DNA of 16,179 nucleotides from Nitrospiraceae bacterium UBA6905 (GTDB lineage: Bacteria > Nitrospirota > Thermodesulfovibrionia > Thermodesulfovibrionales > UBA6898): NCBI GenBank assembly GCA_002451165.1, contig DKBH01000120.1:1-16179 (forward strand), read 5' to 3'. Shown here piece by piece: positions 1 to 7,351 of this stretch. The number at the start of each line of letters is the position of its first letter. Within the stretch, counting starts at the first letter, position 1. The position numbers were made by a program, and so were the translations under genes. The notes beneath the pieces are model-generated. The model did not search any database. It saw only the letters and a list, made by a program, of their open reading frames with translations, and was not told where the DNA came from.

Positions 1-32
1 CCGGTCGATCCGAGGATCGTGATACGTTTCAT
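1..32 (-). CDS. dxr: 1-deoxy-D-xylulose 5-phosphate reductoisomerase, N-terminus only (partial)
   Basis: Only the first 10 codons and two bases are inside the window. The ATG at 32 (minus strand) opens MKRITILGST followed by a G codon start, the typical N-terminal strand and start of the NADPH-binding GSTGSIG loop of DXR. DXR is the cytosolic enzyme that makes 2-C-methyl-D-erythritol 4-phosphate, the first committed step of the MEP isoprenoid pathway. The position directly after uppS and cdsA on the same strand is the common bacterial uppS-cdsA-dxr order and supports the call. The gap to cdsA is 52 bp. No clear Shine-Dalgarno sequence precedes the ATG; a TATAAT lies at 40-45 on this strand. 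The call rests on ten residues plus gene order, so the family is likely but completeness cannot be judged. Confidence 0.75.
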   Translation of the reverse strand, partial: MKRITILGST

Positions 33-84
33 TGCATATATTATACAAAAAGGGGGGCTCTTTTATCCTTACCTGGGTGATGGC

Positions 85-876
85 TTAGCCGATCACGTTC
101 AGCATGATGCAGCACCAGTAAAAGACCGGCCCGGCAAAGGTGATGCTGTCGATCTTGTCGAGCACGCCGCCGTGGCCGGGGATGATGGAGCTCGAATCCT
201 TGATATGCGCGTCCCGCTTGAACATGGACTCTACAAGGTCGCCGACAACAGAGGAAAATCCCACGGCCCCTCCAAGGAAAACCGCGTTCTGCAGCGGCAT
301 GAAGTTCACGATCGCAAAACGTATCAGCACTGCCCCGATGATACCGCCGATAAGGGACCCAACACCCCCTGCAACCGTCTTATTCGGACTGATCTCGACA
401 TAGAGCTTTCGCCTGCCCAGGCTGCTGCCGACATACAGTGCCATGCTGTCAGAGCCCCAGACGGCAAAATACAGCATAACCAGCAGCGGTGCACCGGCCT
501 TGATGATATTTAGCTGGAACGACATCAGCGCCGGGATATAGAGCAGTCCGAAGACAGCAGCAGCAGCCTCCCGGATAGCCCCCGAAGGCTCCCGTTTCAC
601 GAAAAGCCTAACGGTAAGCAGGGAAAGCAACGCGAGCATCAGGATCTCGGCAAAAAGATCCCGGGAAACAAAATGCACGGTGAGCAGCACAGCACCCCAG
701 AAGAGACCGGCATATTTCACCGGGCCGCCAACACCGGCGATCACATAGAACTCTGCGAGGGCAACCGTCGACACAAAGGCAAGGAGAAACAGGAAATACT
801 GCGGCGGCAGGTACATGACGTACAGATACAGCGCCGGGATGGCGACAAGCGCTACGGCAAGACGCTTAAGGTGCAT
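85..876 (-). CDS. cdsA: Phosphatidate cytidylyltransferase (CDP-diacylglycerol synthase)
   Basis: Integral membrane enzyme that makes CDP-diacylglycerol from phosphatidate and CTP, feeding phospholipid synthesis. The 263-residue product has successive hydrophobic segments from residue 5 on and ends with the family signature at about 217-243: S-M-F-K-R, K-D, then PGHGG and DKID. The usual D-R-x-D ending is D-K-I-D here, a conservative departure. I chose the ATG at 876 (MHLKRLAVAL). The frame stays open upstream to 996, but that part is a shadow of uppS and gives a Ser/Arg-rich stretch unlike CdsA. This start overlaps the end of uppS by 11 bp, so translation is probably coupled. Length is close to the family norm. 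Confidence 0.93.
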   Translation of the reverse strand: MHLKRLAVALVAIPALYLYVMYLPPQYFLFLLAFVSTVALAEFYVIAGVGGPVKYAGLFWGAVLLTVHFVSRDLFAEILMLALLSLLTVRLFVKREPSGAIREAAAAVFGLLYIPALMSFQLNIIKAGAPLLVMLYFAVWGSDSMALYVGSSLGRRKLYVEISPNKTVAGGVGSLIGGIIGAVLIRFAIVNFMPLQNAVFLGGAVGFSSVVGDLVESMFKRDAHIKDSSSIIPGHGGVLDKIDSITFAGPVFYWCCIMLNVIG

Positions 877-1585
877 TGTTCCTCGAAGTGACCCTGCCGA
901 AGCGCCGCTCCCTGCCCTGGAAGTCCTGGATCGCCAACATGAACTCATCGCGGTCAAAGTCAGGCCAGAGGGTTTCACTGAAATAGAGCTCGGCATAGGC
1001 AGCCTGCCAGAGCAGAAAATTGGACAGTCTTCGTTCCCCGCTTGTCCTGATGATCAGATCAGGATGCGGAAGTCCTGCGGTATCAAGGAAAGCATCAAAA
1101 TCCCGTTCGCTCAGTTCACCGGCATCTTTTCCGCTGCGCATCGCCCTTTTTATTGCTCTGAGGATCTCGTCCCTGCCGCTGTAGCTGAGCGCTGCAACAA
1201 GCTTGAGCCCCCTATTATCTGCTGTGTTCTGTTCGGTATCCCGGATCAAGGCCTGTATGTTCTGGGGAAGGCGCCAGGTCTCGCCGATGGCCCGGAAGAC
1301 CACATTCTTTCTCTTCAGGGTCTCAAACTCGTTCCTCAGGTAGATCTCGAGGATCCTCATGAGCATGGTGACCTCTTCCTGCGGACGCTGCCAGTTCTCT
1401 GTTGAGAACGCATAGAGCGTCAGGCATTGTACGCCGAGTTCGATTGAGACATCGATCACTTCCCGGGCTCGCTCTGCGCCCCTCCTGTGGCCTTCGATCC
1501 GCGGCAGACCCCGGAGCTCTGCCCAGCGCCCGTTACCGTCCATGATGATCCCAACGTGGGCGGGTATCCTGCCTGAAAGGTCCAT
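866..1585 (-). CDS. uppS: Isoprenyl transferase (undecaprenyl diphosphate synthase)
   Basis: Cytosolic or membrane-associated cis-prenyltransferase that condenses farnesyl-PP with isopentenyl-PP to build the C55 lipid carrier for peptidoglycan and other envelope polymers. The 239-residue protein has the N-terminal catalytic motif H-V-G-I-I-M-D-G-N-G-R-W (residues 10-21, catalytic Asp16), followed by GHRRGAE and the LYAFSTENWQRP block. Near the C-terminus it has RTSGERRLSNFLLWQ and AELYF, the signature for IPP and Mg binding. Length matches the family. The ATG at 1585 follows a purine-rich AAGGGGAG Shine-Dalgarno sequence that lies inside the last codons of the upstream gene, which ends 4 bp before. 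The 3' end overlaps cdsA. Product supply also depends on the MEP pathway gene dxr at the end of this operon. Confidence 0.97.
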   Translation of the reverse strand: MDLSGRIPAHVGIIMDGNGRWAELRGLPRIEGHRRGAERAREVIDVSIELGVQCLTLYAFSTENWQRPQEEVTMLMRILEIYLRNEFETLKRKNVVFRAIGETWRLPQNIQALIRDTEQNTADNRGLKLVAALSYSGRDEILRAIKRAMRSGKDAGELSERDFDAFLDTAGLPHPDLIIRTSGERRLSNFLLWQAAYAELYFSETLWPDFDRDEFMLAIQDFQGRERRFGRVTSRNNAP

Positions 1586-1589
1586 GGTT

Positions 1590-3302
1590 CTATCTCCCCT
1601 TGACGGAATAAATCTGGAGAGTGGACCCGAGAGGGCTCTCCCCCTTTATGATATTGCCGAACTGTATACCGAACAGCGGACTGCTCAATACCACGATCTT
1701 GTCTCCGGCAAGCGCGTAATCGAGAAGCGTTCCCGGAACATCTTCGACAATCGCCCGCTCGTCCATGGAAAAGCCGTTCCACCAGTAACTCTTGATGAGC
1801 GAACTCTTGTAACCGATGCCTTTTGCCATATTGATGATCGGGATCCGGTACACCACAAGGACCTCCTTCCCCCGCGTTAGCAGGCGGTCCTTTATCGACC
1901 ATTCACCTGCATCGATATAGGATACGGGTGCCGGCTTCTTGAAAGTCGTAATGAACCCTCCGGTGTCCGTGCTGCTTCTCCAGATCCTTATCCCCCTGTC
2001 ATTATAAATATTCAGAAACCCCTTATCATCATAGGCGAAAAGAGCCTGCTCTTTTTCCGGACCTTCGATACCGACATAGTCGTAAATCATGGTTCCCTTG
2101 GGAAGGATCACCTTTTCTCCACGCTTGTATCCCCCATCCCAGGTTACCGTGAATACGTCATCCTTGAACCCATCGGATGATGAATACATCTGACCAATGA
2201 GTGATGTGCCGACCCTGCGGAGGAAGTAGTTCACCTGGCCGATCTTTTTGAACTCCGATCCCACGAGTTCGTAGATGACAGAAAGAACATCGCCGGGTTC
2301 AACAGAGCTGACGAGAGAGTCGTCCGCGCCTTTTTCCGGCATTCTGCCTGAACGCATCATGGTGATGATAAGCTCATCCCTTCCATTGTGGTTCATATCT
2401 ATCGTGTCGACCCATATATGGTCGTCCAGCGTGGCACCCTTCATCTCCCAGAGGGGCTGAAGATCACCTGCCGGCAGGTACGTCCGGATATCCTTGCCGG
2501 TGCTGACGGCGATCTCCTGCTGACCGTCACCATCGAAATCACCGGTCACGACGAACCGTGCGTTATAGGGCAGGCTATATCGGAAGATCGCCTCCCCGGA
2601 AAGAGGCGTGAAGAATTCCGCCCCGAACTTAAGGTCCTTGGTGAAGGCAACGTCGACCTTTACTTCTGCGTCATAGAAGCGGCTTCCGTCGGCGGCCCAG
2701 AAGAGCTGCTCCCTCAGCAGGGTTCCCTTGTCGGCCTCCTTTGCAGTCAAAAGAAGGAGCACCTCGGCCCCGAGTTTTTTTGCCTCTGCCACCGCAGCCC
2801 TTTCGTCACCGGTCTCAAAACCGGTATCGAGCATCTCTATCCTTCCACTCGACTTGAGCTTGCGGTACAGATCGTCTCCCAAATACCAATCCATCTTTTT
2901 ATCCTGGATAAAGGCCATCCTCACCTTGGTCTCGGATATCCTTACGCGGTCACCCTCTTTCGCAACGCCTTCAACGACAACGCCCGTCACACGGTCGCCC
3001 TGTACTTCCTTCACCTCAACTTTTCCCGCATAGGTCTCCACCCTGCCGAGAATCTCGTGCGTCACCGGGTGACGGAAAGGTTCACCCTCGCTCAGGATAT
3101 TCAGTCGCATGCCCGGCCTGAGGTTCTTCTGAACATCCGCAATAAACGTAACCATCGTATCTTCAACGTGATCGATTTTACCTGCTACGGGGCTGAAGAA
3201 CTGCAATGTCTCGTCCCTAAGCCTTACCAGCGGATCATTGGCAGCCGAGCAAAGTGGGGCCAGAAGCAGCAGGGCAACAATCCAGAATATATTTTTCTTC
3301 AT
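1590..3302 (-). CDS. Secreted FG-GAP/VCBS repeat protein, function unknown
   Basis: A 570-residue exported protein. It starts MKKNIFWIVALL, and the signal peptide probably ends after residues SAA near position 21. The next part (about 30-125) alternates beta-strand-like segments such as FFSPVAGKIDHVED and resembles the FlgT-C-like fold used by envelope proteins. Residues about 130-225 carry another alpha/beta segment. From about 248 there are FG-GAP/VCBS-type Ca-binding blades: DFDGDGQQE (255-263) and DMNHNGRDE (302-310), with more beta-propeller-like sequence to the end. Such propellers usually mediate protein or sugar contacts outside the cytoplasm; no enzyme motif is seen. An upstream ATG at 3308 is in frame, but GGGGAGGG abuts it, whereas this ribosome site is 6 nt from the ATG at 3302, so I prefer 3302. 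It is first in the uppS-cdsA-dxr operon. Confidence 0.85.
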   Translation of the reverse strand: MKKNIFWIVALLLLAPLCSAANDPLVRLRDETLQFFSPVAGKIDHVEDTMVTFIADVQKNLRPGMRLNILSEGEPFRHPVTHEILGRVETYAGKVEVKEVQGDRVTGVVVEGVAKEGDRVRISETKVRMAFIQDKKMDWYLGDDLYRKLKSSGRIEMLDTGFETGDERAAVAEAKKLGAEVLLLLTAKEADKGTLLREQLFWAADGSRFYDAEVKVDVAFTKDLKFGAEFFTPLSGEAIFRYSLPYNARFVVTGDFDGDGQQEIAVSTGKDIRTYLPAGDLQPLWEMKGATLDDHIWVDTIDMNHNGRDELIITMMRSGRMPEKGADDSLVSSVEPGDVLSVIYELVGSEFKKIGQVNYFLRRVGTSLIGQMYSSSDGFKDDVFTVTWDGGYKRGEKVILPKGTMIYDYVGIEGPEKEQALFAYDDKGFLNIYNDRGIRIWRSSTDTGGFITTFKKPAPVSYIDAGEWSIKDRLLTRGKEVLVVYRIPIINMAKGIGYKSSLIKSYWWNGFSMDERAIVEDVPGTLLDYALAGDKIVVLSSPLFGIQFGNIIKGESPLGSTLQIYSVKGR

Positions 3303-3304
3303 CC

Positions 3305-3529
3305 TCATCCCTCCCCGAGCTCTTCAATAATGCATCGCGATTTCCTGTCCGCTTTCTCCCAGGGGGCGACGAACAGGAAAGCCGCTCCTTCGCGACGCTG
3401 CTCCATGTCTTCACGGATGAACGCGACAGTCGCGGTACTCTGACCACCGGCAGAAATACTCCGGCATACGCTTCCGGTCCCGGTCTGCACCAGGTCCGCT
3501 GTATGATGCTGTAGAAGATGAGAAGACAT
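3305..3529 (-). CDS. Possible 74-residue leader ORF, unrecognised
   Basis: This reading frame starts MSSHLLQHHTADLVQ and ends in ELGEG, with its TGA overlapping an ATG of the next gene (ATGA at 3305-3308) and its last codons forming that gene's Shine-Dalgarno sequence. That geometry is typical of translational coupling. The second half (TATVAFIREDMEQRREG, then AAFLFVAPWEKADRKS) looks like plausible soluble protein with ordinary codon use; the first 20 residues look less so. No Shine-Dalgarno sequence precedes the ATG at 3529, and the predicted promoter would start RNA only about 9 nt upstream, so translation might begin at an internal start instead. I do not recognise a family. It may be a real small protein, a coupling leader peptide, or chance. 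Confidence 0.25.
   Translation of the reverse strand: MSSHLLQHHTADLVQTGTGSVCRSISAGGQSTATVAFIREDMEQRREGAAFLFVAPWEKADRKSRCIIEELGEG
3309..3316 (-). promoter_or_regulatory. Ribosome binding site deciding the start of the FG-GAP protein
   Basis: On the minus strand GGGGAGGG lies directly against the ATG at 3308 (no spacing) and 6 nt before the ATG at 3302. The spacing favours the 3302 start. The same bases are the last codons of the short leader ORF ending at 3305. Confidence 0.6.
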
Positions 3530-3544
3530 GAAAATTGTTTACCC

Positions 3545-3573
3545 ACTATACCATAAACATCGGAAAGGGTGAA
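3545..3573 (-). promoter_or_regulatory. Sigma-70-type promoter for the FG-GAP/uppS/cdsA/dxr operon
   Basis: Read on the minus strand: TTCACC (3568-3573), a 17-base spacer, then TATAGT (3545-3550). That is four of six and five of six matches to TTGACA and TATAAT at ideal spacing. RNA would start near 3538, giving a leader of about 235 nt before the FG-GAP gene at 3302. Confidence 0.5.
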
Positions 3574-3600
3574 AGAATTGCCGGCTCGGCAGTACCGGAG

Positions 3601-3625
3601 ATCCTTTACCCTGTGAGGAAAGGAT
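3601..3625. repeat. Inverted repeat between nagZ and the FG-GAP operon
   Basis: ATCCTTT (3601-3607) pairs with AAAGGAT (3619-3625); an added CC/GG with one bulged A makes about nine pairs around a six-base loop. No T-run follows on either strand, so it is not a clear intrinsic terminator. It lies about 90 nt after the nagZ stop and upstream of the promoter at 3545-3573. It could be a 3' RNA-stabilising hairpin or a protein site. Together with the promoter and the leader ORF it is all I can see in the roughly 410-base gap 3303-3716. Confidence 0.3.
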
Positions 3626-3716
3626 TCTTAGATGACAGCGGCAAAACATTATCGCCACACCGATTCGCGCCACGGGAGCTATGTTCTAAGGAGATTCCCG
3701 CCCGGGCAGGAGGCAG

Positions 3717-5201
3717 TTATCGCCCGGCGCAGACCCTTCTCAATACCCTTGGGAGGGCGTCCTGCGCCTGGTCAGCATCCCAGAAAACACAGGCTCGCGG
3801 AACTGTCCCGAGATGATCAAGCAGAAAGGGGCTCCCGAAGGATATATAAAGGTCAGCCTCTTGCCGGTATTTTGCTGCCTGCTTCATCAGCCATCCGCTG
3901 GCCCCGCCTTTCCATGCCCGGGTCTCTGAAAATATGGCTACGATCACGGATGTAGCTGAATCTTTCCTGATTTTCGGCACAGGAGAGCCGGGGCTGCATC
4001 TGACTGCCCTCGTCCCGGGGAAATGCTTCCTCATGGAACGTATGAAGGTCTCGCCCGTTTCCTGATCTTCATCGTTCAAAACTATAACCAAGGGCTGCTC
4101 CCTGATGCGGCAGCCGCCGGACACCGAGATGGCAGCCTCCGTAAGTCTCCGGGAAAGAGCCCTGTTCCGCTCGAAGGACGGTACGGCGCTGTCTGCCATG
4201 CGTGGCAGGCCGCTCCGGAACCTGTGCAGTCTCTCAGGGAGGCTGGGCACGAGCATCTTTGCGAGATATGATGCCAGACGGTCAGGTTCGGTGGGGTGCA
4301 GCAGAATATCAACACCTGCAGCAAGCGCCATGCGTGATGCCTCGTGCTCTGAAAATTTTCCGATACCCCCCATGTTCAGGGCGTCCGTTATCAGCATGCC
4401 CGTATACCCTATCCTGCTGCGCATGAACGCTACGGCCTTTTCCGATAGAGAGACGGGAATACCTGATGAATCGAGCGCAGGGACGCTAAGATGTCCGAGC
4501 ATCATCATCTTGACCCCTGCCGTGACCGCGCTCATAAACGGCTTCAGTTCACACCGTCTCAGCCTTCTCATGTCATGCTTGAGCACCGGGAGCCGCATAT
4601 GTGAATCGACTGTGGTATCACCATGGCCTGGGAAATGCTTGCCGCAGGCCGCTAGGCCGTGCGCCTGGAGGACGCGGATCATCTCTGCGCCGAGGTGCGA
4701 AACGACACGGGGCTCGTCGCCGAACGCCCGCGCAGCAATGATCGGGTTCTTCCGATTGGTATTGATATCGAGTACCGGCGCAAAGACGGTATTGATCCCG
4801 GCATATCGACTCTCACGGGCCAGCGCCGTAAAGGATGCTTTCACCCTGCGCGCGTTCCGGCCCTCAACGTCAACCGCCGGACCGTTTTTCAGCGTCGCCG
4901 CAAGCGCCATCGCAGGGGGAAAATGCGTCCCCCCCTTCAGTTGCTGCCCCAGGCCCCGTTCAAGGTCTGCAGCAATGACGAGCGGCATTTCCGCCTCGTC
5001 CTGAAGCTTCTGCACATATGATCTGACCGTGCCGAGGTCGCCGCCGAAGATGATAAAACCGGCAACCCCCTTTTTCACCAGCGCGCGGTACTCGGAATAA
5101 CGCCTCCTGATATCCCGACCGTCCAGACGGGTCACCATGAACTGATAATAGTTCACTGCAGAATTTTTCCTGCTGCGGAAGCCCGGCTCAGCATGCTTCA
5201 T
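3717..5201 (-). CDS. nagZ: Glycoside hydrolase family 3, NagZ-like beta-N-acetylglucosaminidase
   Basis: Probable exo-beta-N-acetylglucosaminidase acting on peptidoglycan muropeptides; NagZ proper is cytoplasmic and no signal peptide is seen here. The catalytic domain (about 1-320) has DLERG (79-83), the KHFPGHGDT motif (188-196) followed by D-S-H (199-201), which is the NagZ-specific histidine loop, and ITDALNMGG, whose Asp273 is the expected nucleophile. The 494-residue product is about 150 longer than E. coli NagZ. The extra C-terminal part resembles the alpha/beta C-terminal domain of longer GH3 enzymes, but no catalytic residue can be assigned there. I chose the ATG at 5201, which has GGAG 6 nt upstream (5208-5211), over an in-frame TTG at 5225. 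It overlaps the end of the antiporter gene by 14 bp, so the two are co-translated. Confidence 0.88.
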   Translation of the reverse strand: MKHAEPGFRSRKNSAVNYYQFMVTRLDGRDIRRRYSEYRALVKKGVAGFIIFGGDLGTVRSYVQKLQDEAEMPLVIAADLERGLGQQLKGGTHFPPAMALAATLKNGPAVDVEGRNARRVKASFTALARESRYAGINTVFAPVLDINTNRKNPIIAARAFGDEPRVVSHLGAEMIRVLQAHGLAACGKHFPGHGDTTVDSHMRLPVLKHDMRRLRRCELKPFMSAVTAGVKMMMLGHLSVPALDSSGIPVSLSEKAVAFMRSRIGYTGMLITDALNMGGIGKFSEHEASRMALAAGVDILLHPTEPDRLASYLAKMLVPSLPERLHRFRSGLPRMADSAVPSFERNRALSRRLTEAAISVSGGCRIREQPLVIVLNDEDQETGETFIRSMRKHFPGTRAVRCSPGSPVPKIRKDSATSVIVAIFSETRAWKGGASGWLMKQAAKYRQEADLYISFGSPFLLDHLGTVPRACVFWDADQAQDALPRVLRRVCAGR

Positions 5202-7185
5202 GATGGTCTCCGCCGAAATATACAAATGCTTTATTCATGCTCTCTATGTCGCCCGTAAACAGCACAATATCACCTTCCTGGAACCGAAACAGCGGGTCCG
5301 GATTCGTCGTGACCGCATTCCCTCTGCGCACGGCAATAATAGTCACTCCCGTCTTTTTCCGTATTTCGAGATCTGCGATGCTTCTGCCTGCAATAGGTGA
5401 ATTCTCCGGCACGCTGATGCCGTCCAGCTCGATCTCGGGGAGAAGCGCATTCTCCGAAAAGATGTGGCGACGGGGAAGATCGATGCTCCTCAGCGCCGTA
5501 TAGCTGTTGCTTCGTATCCGTTCCGCCATGTCCATGATAACATTGCGGGGGAATCGATAACGGTTCAGTACCCGCGCAAATATCTCTATGGAAGTTTCGA
5601 ATTCCTCCGGTATCACCTCGTCGGCACCAAGAGCAGTGAGATCATCGACCTCGGCAAGGTATTTCGTTCTGACAATTATATAGATCTCCCGGTTTTGATG
5701 ACGTGCGGCAGCAACGATCCTCCGCGTGGAGGCAGGGTCGGATATGGCAACGACGAGCAGCCGGGCGCGCTCCATACCCATGTGATGAAGGATCTCCGGG
5801 CTCGTTCCGTCACCGTAATAGACAGGCTCTCCTTTTTTCTTCATCTGCCGCACGGTATCGTTGTTCATCTCAAGGACCACATAGGGTATTCCCACCTCTC
5901 TCAGCACTCGTGCAAGGTTTCTGCCGTTCAGACCGAATCCGACAATAATGATATGGTCCTGCATCGCTCCCGGTAGTTCCTCCGCACCGGATACGCCTCG
6001 CATCCGGTTCAGCCGTGTCATGAAGGTTCGTGACATGATCCAGCCGGACACAGAAGGAGCAATATGCAGCATCATAGGGGATATCATCATCGACAGCACC
6101 GAAGAGGACAGGAATATCTGGTAAAACATCTCCGATATGAGGCCTGATTCCCTGCCTGCCACCGCGAGGACAAAAGAAAATTCCCCTATCTGGGCGAGCC
6201 CGAGCCCGGTATGCAGGGCTGTCCTCAGGGAAGCACCTGCCAGCAGGGCCGACAGGGAACCGGTTATCGTCTTGAGGCTGATGATGAGCAGGACAGAGAG
6301 CAGGACCGCCACGACGTGATCTATCATCTCCCCGATATTCATGAGCATACCGACGGAGACGAAGAATAGACCGATAAAACTTTCCTTAAAAGGTAGGATG
6401 TCCGATGTCGCCTGGTGCGCGTATTCCGACTCGGATACGATAAGTCCGGCAAGGAACGCACCGAGTGCAAGCGACAGGCCGAACCGTGACGTGATCAGCG
6501 CAATGCCGAGACAGAGCAGGATGATCGTTGTAATGAACAGCTCCCGGCTCCGCGTGCTGACGATTTGGTGGAGAAGTTCCGGAACGAGCCACCGCGCGCT
6601 CAAGAGCACCGCAGCAATGATGAGTAAGGCTTTGCCCATCTTCAGCGCCACGACAGCAACTTCGGTACTTTCCCCCGACAGTGAGGGAATGAGGAGCATG
6701 AGAGGAACGACACAAAGATCCTGGAAGATCAGGATGCCCACCATGACCCTCCCATGCGGGGAGTCGGTCTCGCCTTTATCTGCAAGAATCTTCAGGATAA
6801 CCGCCGTACTGCTGAGGGCGATGAGGAAGCCCCAAAATACCGCCTTCCGCGCGTCTCCGGTCGCCAAAGAGAATGCCAGGGCAGCCAGCACGATGGTGAG
6901 CAGCACCTGTGCGCCCCCGCCGATCATAACGGCCTTTCTGATGCGGGCAAGCTTTGCCATGGAAAACTCAATGCCGATGGTGAAGAGCAGCAGGATGACA
7001 CCCACTTCGGCCATCATCTCGACGGCATGCGTATCACGAATGAGACCGATACCGTACGGGCCGACGATGACCCCCGATATAAGGAACCCCACGATCGAAG
7101 GTATCTTTACCCGGTGGAGGACAAACACCACCAGAGCAGAAACGCCGAAAATGATCACCAGCGAACTCAGCAGGGCATATTCCAT
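5188..7185 (-). CDS. CPA2-family K+/H+ antiporter (KefB/YbaL type) with RCK domains
   Basis: Inner-membrane monovalent cation:proton antiporter or glutathione-gated-like K+ efflux protein of 665 residues. Residues 1-380 form about 12 membrane segments; typical blocks include LLLFTIGIEFS (65-75), SSTAVILKIL (125-134) and GILIFQDL (150-157, with the conserved Asp156). A soluble TrkA-N/RCK domain follows from about 411 with the nucleotide-binding G-F-G-L-N-G (416-421), acidic Glu439 at the end of the next strand and YYGDGTSPEIL. A TrkA-C domain covers about 585-655. The architecture is that of KefB/KefC/YbaL; the exact ion and ligand cannot be read from sequence. It is transcribed divergently from ftsY across 166 bp, and its stop codon lies inside the start region of the NagZ-like gene. 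Confidence 0.93.
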   Translation of the reverse strand: MEYALLSSLVIIFGVSALVVFVLHRVKIPSIVGFLISGVIVGPYGIGLIRDTHAVEMMAEVGVILLLFTIGIEFSMAKLARIRKAVMIGGGAQVLLTIVLAALAFSLATGDARKAVFWGFLIALSSTAVILKILADKGETDSPHGRVMVGILIFQDLCVVPLMLLIPSLSGESTEVAVVALKMGKALLIIAAVLLSARWLVPELLHQIVSTRSRELFITTIILLCLGIALITSRFGLSLALGAFLAGLIVSESEYAHQATSDILPFKESFIGLFFVSVGMLMNIGEMIDHVVAVLLSVLLIISLKTITGSLSALLAGASLRTALHTGLGLAQIGEFSFVLAVAGRESGLISEMFYQIFLSSSVLSMMISPMMLHIAPSVSGWIMSRTFMTRLNRMRGVSGAEELPGAMQDHIIIVGFGLNGRNLARVLREVGIPYVVLEMNNDTVRQMKKKGEPVYYGDGTSPEILHHMGMERARLLVVAISDPASTRRIVAAARHQNREIYIIVRTKYLAEVDDLTALGADEVIPEEFETSIEIFARVLNRYRFPRNVIMDMAERIRSNSYTALRSIDLPRRHIFSENALLPEIELDGISVPENSPIAGRSIADLEIRKKTGVTIIAVRRGNAVTTNPDPLFRFQEGDIVLFTGDIESMNKAFVYFGGDHHEAC
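5208..5211 (-). promoter_or_regulatory. Ribosome binding site for the NagZ-like gene
   Basis: GGAG on the minus strand, 6 nt before the ATG at 5201 and inside the last codons of the antiporter gene. It favours the 5201 start over the in-frame TTG at 5225. Confidence 0.55.
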
Positions 7186-7351
7186 TTTCTTATGGTATCA
7201 CATCTGCTCCCATCAATCAGCGCAGCATGCCTTGACCTACACCTGATATGCCTGCTTTGGTCTACCGATCCGTTAGCGCACCGGCATTTGTAAAGAACGG
7301 CTTGGTGCTGGTATCCTATTCAGACTGCACTATCTGCTATCGAGGTGATCC

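Noticed and set aside
877..996. N-terminal extension of CdsA to 996
   Set aside because: The added 40 residues are Ser/Arg-rich shadow of uppS; the ATG at 876 gives the normal CdsA length and membrane start.
2388..3443. 351-residue plus-strand frame opposite the FG-GAP gene
   Set aside because: The minus-strand gene has a signal peptide, repeat motifs and operon position; the plus-strand frame shows no domain and is a shadow.
5202..5225. TTG start at 5225 for the NagZ-like gene
   Set aside because: The ATG at 5201 has a well-spaced GGAG; the TTG has none and would only add eight residues inside the antiporter gene.
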